Shown: positions 57,227-64,000 of the stretch, one piece after another
How positions within the stretch are numbered: position 1 is the first letter of the stretch
Layout of the letters: each line of letters starts with the position of its first letter
Assembly (NCBI RefSeq): GCF_002865645.1
Contig: NW_020194563.1
Location: 702,152 to 766,151, forward strand
Direction: 5' to 3'
DNA from: Hyaloscypha bicolor E
Lineage: Eukaryota; Ascomycota; Leotiomycetes; Helotiales; Hyaloscyphaceae
DNA: 64,000 bases
Notes under the pieces: generated by a model
What the model was told of the DNA's origin: nothing
Database searches by the model: none
The model's input: the letters and a program-made list of their open reading frames with translations, nothing else
Program-made: the position numbers and the translations under genes

Positions 57227-59028
57227 AGCTGTTTTGCAGATCGACGAGGGTCGCGAAAGAGACGCTCTTGGACTAGATCTATATCCGTTTCGAAGGATAT
57301 CCGCAACTCTTATGCTTTCCGCCGCAATACTTCTTCTGCTAAGGCAGCCCGCCGGCTGCGACTACGAGCTGTGCTTTGTACTGCTTTCCGCTTCCGGGTT
57401 TCTTTAGTTCCACGGGGGAGTTCTGCCTCGCCGGTCTGCAGTAAACTTAAAGAAGTTAGAATATTGTTATTTGAGAAAGAGCATAAGCACTTACCAACTC
57501 TCTCCCTTTATCTGAGCTTTCTGTACTGTCCTCCACTTTTGGCTCCGAGCAAAATTTGATCTTCCAATTCTTTAATATACGTCATTGTCTCACCAAAGGG
57601 TATACACCCAAATAAGCTTACGCTTTGGCTCTCTGTTTCCTTTTCTTCACCCGTTCCTTCTCCCTTTTTTATGCTTCATCGCTCGTCGTGCTATTGAGCT
57701 GGGTACCTTGAGGAAGACGGGCTTGTTTTCTATTCAAATTAGCAAAGTAATCTCAATTAATCGCTCATCTGCTTACTTCCATGCCTGTGCTAATTTATTT
57801 TGTAATCGTGTTTTCTCAGTTGTTATTATGATCGTGCGCGCTATAGGAGGTGCTGAAGGAGGTGGTGCTGAGGTGGTGCTGCTGGAGGTGCTGCTGCAGA
57901 GATGAGACGAGGTCGCGTTCCCGAGACCGTAGCGAGGGGACAGTGTTTTGCCGGCAATCGGCGTTGCACTTCGGCGTTGCAGACCATGCAACGCAACTTG
58001 TTCTGTCCCCGCCCCACCCAATACTTCAAATATTGCGTTGCGATGGCCACCGTACGCAACGGGGCGATGATTACATCAACAAATCCCTTGTTCACGCTTC
58101 TTTTGTTCTTGCTTCTCTTGATTTATTTTTTTCCTGCTCTCGTAGCTTTTGTGCCAAGCTTTCTTGCAGCTTCTCCCGCTTCTTCGATAAATATCCATGT
58201 TGGCAGCGTTGGTGCTGGGAATGTCGACTTTTATAATGGAGAGTATTGGATGCTGGTGAACGTCGTATGCTCCCACTCGAAGTACAGACCGTTCACCAAA
58301 ATTGTTTGACATAATGTAAGCAGAATGTTGAGATCAATTATTATTAGTGCATTGCCAAACCCAAAAAGAAATGAAAATCAAAGCCATAACAGATCTTAGA
58401 ACTATGCCCACTCCTATCCAGAAACTCGCCCTGAATTGCGTTGCTGGGGAAGCTGTTCCAGCGCATCCTGAGCTTGAACTTGATCTCGTCCATCGCTACT
58501 TCCAGGAGCCAAGAACAGGCAGCAAAAGGAAATATGCCATTTAATTCCCGAATAATAGCTTAGTATAGGACGACTATTTCTAGATAGTATTGCTGTACTT
58601 ATGCCTCCCTTTGGCAAATGCAAGCTGTTTTCGTAGAGATATTCAGGGGTTCGCTTATGGTTCCGAATTGGGAGAGGGGTAAATGATTTGATTGGCCACA
58701 ATGCTTCGATAACTCCTATTACAAAGGAAGAGGCATGGATTCATATCTTTAAAGTGCGTTATGGGATTTTAACGAGCAGGACGTGACAGTAAGCGAAATA
58801 AGGCAAAAGAATCCTCCAGACGATACGGAAGACACATCGATAAAACTATTGTCGCGTAAGAAGAAGATTAGCAAATTCGTAAAAAAGCGCAACAACCGTA
58901 CAATACAAGACTCAAACAGATATCCCATAATACCAAGATAACAGCGGCAGTGACTATTCGGGGCTCTACAGAATTGGATCATATTGGCGACTCTGTGGAT
59001 AATTCAGTCGTTGCCGCGCTGTAATGAA
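57227..59028. other. intergenic with GCGTTGC hairpin
   Basis: No gene is supported. A GC-rich island at 57936-58010 has nested inverted pairs: GGGGACAG (57936) with CTGTCCCC (58003), and GCGTTGCA (57974) with TGCAACGC (57987). GGTGCTG-type triplet repeats lie at about 57848-57900. Confidence 0.4.
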
Positions 59029-60114
59029 TCACGAGTATTGCCTCGCTCTCGTATTCTTTGTATTGCGGCTGCTTCCGTTAGTATTTAGCAACTCGTTAAT
59101 ATTATAAATAAAACGAACCTCTAATTTTAAACGTAGATACGTATAATTTTGAACCTCATCCTTAATCAAAATTCTCAAAACAATGACAAAGCCCTCTATT
59201 ACTATAAATCTCTCATCTCGCATTGTTAAGGCCTCGGGATTTACTAGGCGCCTGGGGATCATTGTCCATATTGGGCTTGACAGGATCCTCTTAGCATATC
59301 TTCGCGGGACGGCTCTCTCACGGATTGGATCTGAATCTTCGGAAAATTTCTTAGTAGGAGGACGAAGAATTCCCTTTGGTGTAACAGAATTGAGCTCTTT
59401 CCTTAGTTTTGTGAGACCCAATATGTCATTGGGAATAAAAACTTCTCCTGGTGGAGTCTGCTGTTGAGAGGGATGCGAGGTATACTCTCGGCGTTCTGAG
59501 TTAGATGGCCTGCGTTCTTGTGGGTTACGCCCGCCAAGCTCAATGGTTGAGTATTGTAAAGTGCCGTTATTGGATACTTTACGATGAGTTGGAGGATCGC
59601 GTGGAGGAATGTCTGCTTCTCCTCTAGGTGGAGCACGTCTATTGCGTTGTTCGTCTCGATTATCGTAGCCATATTGTCTGTTCCGACCTCGGTTGGCGAC
59701 TTTGATTCCCACGGCAGTAGCTCCAGCAAGTCCGCGATCCTTGTCACCTGAACAATTTTTACGTGACACACTCTTTGTCCTCTCACTCCTCTCTTCAAGT
59801 CCCACACTCTCTGACCTTTCAATATTGTTGTATCTGGAACACTGAGGTCTTTCCGCTCGAAGTTGTGAACTCTCCCTCATCTCCCTCCCCTCATCTCCAA
59901 CCGCATAGGAAGGCGTAGGGACTGGCGCCCTAGTTTGCGGTTGTTCCAATGTGCGTTGAATGGGCGTCCTGTCAAAACCTCTTGCCTGAGGGGGAAGTTC
60001 CCCGTCTCTGTTGCGTAGTGGGAGAGCAGCATAGCGATGCGCCCCGTAGGGAGCGATTCGTGTAGGTCGAAAAGCGTATCTATCCCCCATTTTGCTTGGT
60101 ATCCTCACTTGCAA
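59029..60114 (-). CDS. DUF8035-type hypothetical protein (361 aa)
   Basis: The C-terminal third matches the fungal DUF8035 pattern: VTPKGILRPPTKKFSEDSDP, then IRERAVPRRYAKRI, then MIPRRLVNPEALTMRDERF and VIVLRILIKDEVQNY. The first 230 residues are disordered, Arg/Gln/Pro-rich. Family proteins are Arg-rich and of unknown function, commonly longer; this copy is short, its conserved block carries replacements at usually constant positions, and the last 50 residues become AT-rich and unrelated. It may be a truncated copy. The second ATG (MGDRYAFRPTR) is an equally good start. Confidence 0.6.
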   Translation of the reverse strand: MQVRIPSKMGDRYAFRPTRIAPYGAHRYAALPLRNRDGELPPQARGFDRTPIQRTLEQPQTRAPVPTPSYAVGDEGREMRESSQLRAERPQCSRYNNIERSESVGLEERSERTKSVSRKNCSGDKDRGLAGATAVGIKVANRGRNRQYGYDNRDEQRNRRAPPRGEADIPPRDPPTHRKVSNNGTLQYSTIELGGRNPQERRPSNSERREYTSHPSQQQTPPGEVFIPNDILGLTKLRKELNSVTPKGILRPPTKKFSEDSDPIRERAVPRRYAKRILSSPIWTMIPRRLVNPEALTMRDERFIVIEGFVIVLRILIKDEVQNYTYLRLKLEVRFIYNINELLNTNGSSRNTKNTRARQYS

Positions 60115-61281
60115 AAGGGGTGACTTGCCTGTACGCTCTCAGCAGTCAACAGATGAGGCTCCAGCGAGATGGATCTCTCGATCGTTTGCATCACGGCACA
60201 TCCTCAGCCAATAAGGCGACTGGGATTTGAGCCTCATATCTGTAAGGCCAGTAGAGTGGGAAGGCAATGCATGCAAAAACCAAAGGGGAAAACAAGGACC
60301 CTACTGGTGGAATCGATTTGTACTCGGTATGGCTGAAAGGCGGTGCAAATAGTCCAATCAGTAGAGGTCACACGACAGCCCCCTATTCGGCAATGGGTCT
60401 TGAATTTGTATTGATGGTTGCGTAATTGCCACGAGCCGCCCGGGATATATGAGTATGCGGATGAAGAATACATGAGATCACCCACAGGTGATGGAATTAA
60501 GTTAGAGGGAGGAGTGGCCAGGGGCTAGTGGTGGAGGGCCGTTCTGGCTGCCGGTAGGAGGGAGAGCGGTCGGTGTGGGATCCACCAGCGCGGGTCCACC
60601 CTGACAAAAACCACAGCCATGAGTGTTAGCCCCAACATGCCTGAAATACAACACCCGCCAATGAGCTCAATGGGCAGTTCTCGACTTGCTCAAAGGAAAA
60701 GGGACGCCCATTGCCCATCGCTAATTGTCCCCCACTTCCCCGGCTGCCACCAAAGAGTTGCCCCCAATAAAGATCGGTGCTTGAAAAGGGGCGTCCAGCC
60801 TATGAGAAGCTGATGCTTCCAGCTACTGCTCCTTCTCCTGCCTTTGCCCTCCACAGTTCCTCGCCGAAGTTCATACTGTTCACATCTTCCAATATGTGCG
60901 ACTATACAAGTCGAATTCCGTTGCGGTCACGCCCGCTACACAGTTCATGCGCGGTGTCCAAACTACGAATACCATTCACAAACGATGCCCTCCTAGTGTT
61001 GTCGCGATAGTTTACGCGAATGGTGAGGGTTTGGGGTTCAATGGCTGAGGGGCTGCAGTTAGGTTTTTGGGGGGAAGCAGCAACGTAGAAAATGTTATAG
61101 TAGTTCAAGAAGGCCACTTGTTGATATTTTGAGCTTATATAAACACCATCCGCTCCGTCAACCATATCCATTTTATCAACCCGCTCTCGCAAATCATGCC
61201 CCCAGCCAACAGGATAAACTAACCACTAGCTCAGAAAAACCACAGCCGCAGGTTTTCAGTCAGCTCAGGGATCTAGATGGA
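60115..61281. other. intergenic
   Basis: Short open frames only. A TATA-like CTTATATAAAC lies at about 61133, upstream of the small two-exon frame at 61282. Confidence 0.4.
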
Positions 61282-61592
61282 ATGGATCTATTTGGAATGA
61301 TCATGTCGGCTGTTAGAGCAGTTATCAGGTGGTGCATTGGGGAGAATGTGGACTTGTGACTTTGTTTGGCAATCTCTTGAGCCTGGTCACAAGGTTGAAT
61401 AACCACAGTCTTCGCAAAATCCATACAGTCGTGAATCAATTGAACCAAATCAATACGACATTACAAATCGGAGTTCAAGAACCAGCATTATCAAGTGCGG
61501 CGGGACTCAACATCCCCAGTATCAGTAATGACAGAATTGAGTTTTTGGAAGAACAGAAAGGCAGACACAACACATCTCCAAGCTCTCAATGA
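61282..61592 (+). CDS. small hypothetical protein, two exons (81 aa)
   Basis: join(61282..61328, 61394..61592). The 65-nt intron (GTGGTG...CACAAG) joins MDLFGMIMSAVRAVIR to LNNHSLRKIHTVVNQLNQIN in phase 2. The product is helical at the start and polar at the end (ISNDRIEFLEEQKGR). An in-frame extension upstream has no ATG. No family is recognised. The gene model is weak. Confidence 0.3.
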
Positions 61593-61646
61593 CACAAAGA
61601 AAGAAAGGAAGAAAGAAACATAGCCTTGTAACCAGCCTCCTACCAT

Positions 61647-63563
61647 TCAACCCTCCAATTTGGTCCATGAGACCACCAATTCCCTGGCGGGATTCTCCCA
61701 ATCAGGCAATATCTTAAAGTGTGGTTCTTTGGTATATATAGGGGTTTTATTCGCCGGCGTGGGTGAGAAATGGGGCGCTGGTTTGGGGGAGAAAGTGGGC
61801 GCTGGTTTGGGAGGAGACCAGGCCTGAATAAAACCCTCCTTCATTTGAGAATCGTCTCGCAAAGTCTTCTTGAGAAATACGATCATTTCGTCCTTCAAAG
61901 GAGCAATCGAGTGGCAAGACCAATGGTAAAGAGCCTTATGGGGGTCAGTCCTGTCTATTCGCGCCATTAAAGTATCGACCAGCTGCCTTTGGGTGGAAGA
62001 TGGAGTTGATTTCCAGCAAACGAGCAGTTTGCGCCATTCAGCCTTAGGATGACTACGGTGTGTGTACTTCGTGCAGAACCACTTCTCATATCCAGGACGG
62101 GGGTCAGGCCAAAAGCGGAAGACGTGGTAAGAAGTCGTAGCCTTGCAAAGACTAGCCTTGGTAAATCTCAAAGTGTTAAAGTCAGGTGGTTCGGGCCATA
62201 TTTGGATCCATTGCCCGATATGTTTCTGATGAGAGAGTGCGTCGACGAAAAGAGCCTCTCCAAGGTTAAGTGTTCCTATGTTCGCAACCGGGCAAAGGGG
62301 AGGTATAGTTGGTAGGTCGACAGAACGGACACTACGGAATATTGTAAGAATCGACTTCAGCTTCTGGTGAATGTCTCTAGTAGTCTCTGGCAAAGCCTCA
62401 GAATTTGAAAGAGTTATCTCGGAGCCACTCTTTAAACTTTGGACGGCTGGGGAGGGTTTACTGGCGTCGACCGGATAGTCAGAGTCAGGGTCGACGTCAG
62501 GGTCAGAGCCAGAGTTGTTAGGAAGTTGGGCGACAAAATCCTTTGCGATTTGTATGTTGTTCTCGCGGGACTTGCGGGCACTCCTCGTAATAATTTTTTC
62601 GAGTTTTTCGCGCTCCCTACTATCTTTCTCTCTCGCGAACCTCAATACACTTATAAACAAGTACCAATCGTCAAGCTTGGTTTGCAAATAGTGTATGTCG
62701 TTCCAAGTTTTGTAATTGGCGCCTGCCAATGTAGCTCCCGTAACCTCAGAAAGCTGACCTGAGTAATTACATAAGAGATTCATGAACTCAGTAAGTACAA
62801 AGGAGGTATTGTGAGAAAGTTCATGGAGATATTCGAAGCCATGGTTGCTGATGAGGTGCCAGTGTTGGAGAATGCCGAAGATGACCTGGGCAAATTCAGG
62901 GAAGATGGTTCGGTTCCCGGCATAAAGTAGATTGTTCTTCAAAAGTAGAGCTTTTGAAATGGACTGGGTATTGTTGAAGAGTTCAACGGTCTACAACATG
63001 GTAGGTTAACCAGAGACCTCACAAATGGCAAGACAATAGAGACTCACTTTTGTCCTGGCGACGACAGCCAATGGAGGGATGACTGGATCAGTATTGTTGG
63101 GAGAGTTGACTGGACCAGTATTGCTGGGAGAGTTGGTAACCCCCGTGTGTTGGCGGGCTGTAATTGAAGGTGGTGGCATTGTGCGGTTTGCTGTATTGTT
63201 GGTGACTGAAGGCCAAAGATATTCTGGAGACGTGGGAGTATTGGCGGTTTGAAGAGCTGGGAGTGTTGACACTTGGGAGTGTTGGAGACTTGGCGGAGTT
63301 GAGGACTCGGGTTTGTATGTGTCCGAGGATCGGGCGCTGTTGTGATCTATTGAGTGACTGAACACCTGGGAGAGCTGAAGACACTTCGGAGAGTTGGACT
63401 CTTGTGAACACTTGGGAGAGTGGGTGACTTGGGTGTGTTTGTTTTCCGGGTAGGGAAGGGTGGTCCATTCCACTAAAAAGTGAGGCGTGCGAGATCCATG
63501 GAGGTGTGGTACCGGCGATGGCAGCTGCATGTTACCAGGCATTAGCAGGTATCCCATTATCAA
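61647..63563 (-). CDS. hypothetical protein, two exons (619 aa)
   Basis: Complement of join(61647..62990, 63048..63563). The 57-nt intron (GTGAGT...TTGTAG) joins AVVARTK to TVELFNNTQSISKALLL in phase 0. The N-terminal 170 residues are Ser/Pro/Thr-rich with repeated LQHSQVSTLP-like and NSPNNTDPV words, likely disordered. The rest looks folded, with helical segments (NNLLYAGNRTIFPEFAQVIF, LDDWYLFISVLRFAREKDSR) and a Trp/His-rich part (YEKWFCTKYTHRSHPKAEWR). A Pro-rich repeat SPKPAPTFSPKPAPHFSP precedes the C-terminus. No known domain is recognised. Confidence 0.6.
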
Positions 63564-64000
63564 ACTTAGGGCCGCGAGCGGGGATGAAAGCCCACTCCCC
63601 CGATTGCTTGGAGATGCAAGCCGGCATGATGCGCGTTATGTGCGAGGTGAAACACGTCACATCGAGGCACTGCCTCCCCCTAGCACGAATGGAATAGCGG
63701 CCGGTGCGGAAATGCAAGATTCCTCAAGGGGAGAAGCTTTGCTCCAGTTACAAGGCCGGCTGGATATGGCGTAAATATCATACTTGAGGGTGCGGCTGCG
63801 AAAAGCCCCAAATAGCAGTTCGTCTTGGGATTCAAGATCGCCCATTCGGCGTGATAGGGCGAGCATGCGGTAACATGACTTCACTCCTCGAGAGCATCCA
63901 GAGCGGATCGCTTTTGCCCTATACTTATAGAGAGAGAGAGAAGAATTTAAAGAGAGTAAATATTTTAAGTAGTAATAGAGGCACAGGGAGGGGGCGTGGA
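63564..64000. other. right edge, no gene supported
   Basis: Short frames only. An AG-dinucleotide run (AGAGAGAGAGAGA) occurs at about 63930. Confidence 0.5.

Noticed and set aside
57773..58312. Overlapping open frames on both strands
   Set aside because: They arise from GC-rich repeats, with no domain, consistent codon use or plausible start.
1..64000. tRNA, rRNA or CRISPR loci
   Set aside because: No B-box-like GGTTCGANNCC with a matching fold, no rRNA core sequence and no spaced direct repeats of CRISPR type were seen; the tandem arrays have no spacers.

Overview
The window reads as nuclear DNA of a filamentous ascomycete (Pezizomycotina; a Leotiomycete/Helotiales-type genome is my best guess, by inference only). 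The evidence is short GT-AG introns of about 40-75 nt, fungal-restricted families (2EXR, DUF3638/DUF3645, DUF8035, CSC1-type channels, fungal ferric reductases), gene-poor AT-rich blocks whose stop codons look like repeat-induced point mutation (RIP), and solo LTRs. No rRNA, tRNA or CRISPR was recognised. Coordinates of spliced genes were worked out by hand from reading frames and splice consensus.

Left accessory part (1-24.5 kb): a broken gene edge, an intact aminoglycoside-phosphotransferase-fold kinase (1926-3288, minus), a foldback element (4917-5052), a 2EXR protein (5207-6288), a probable kinase relic, a large repeat-built protein (8167-10323, minus), a MADS-like mini protein, a ferric reductase whose fourth intron seems to have lost its 3' splice site, a run of small hypothetical genes, a GH18 chitinase with an altered catalytic motif, and a CSC1/OSCA-type channel. 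Several of these genes are preceded by single copies or tandem arrays of one motif, G(A/G)TCATC(C), in arrays of 16-, 14- and 20-nt period.

Middle block (24.8-28.9 kb): an AT-rich RIP-type region with three solo LTRs, each with a perfect 5-bp target duplication (AACTT, ATAAG, CGGCG), and a coiled-coil pseudogene whose stops fall where glutamine is expected and which decays towards its 5' side.

Conserved part (29.7-49.8 kb): a ZNFX1-like helicase (1926 aa) and a giant DUF3638/DUF3645 NTPase (about 3106 aa) on the same strand, with a low-complexity minus-strand gene between them, then a six-exon MFS transporter on minus.

Right part (50-64 kb): a 2.89-kb DNA transposon with long inverted ends, a 4-bp target duplication (CATC) and a retroviral-type integrase with three exons. 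This fits the Ginger type and is probably the most unusual item here. It is followed by a motif array, a second 2EXR gene, a gene-poor AT-rich stretch, a DUF8035 protein and a two-exon hypothetical protein.
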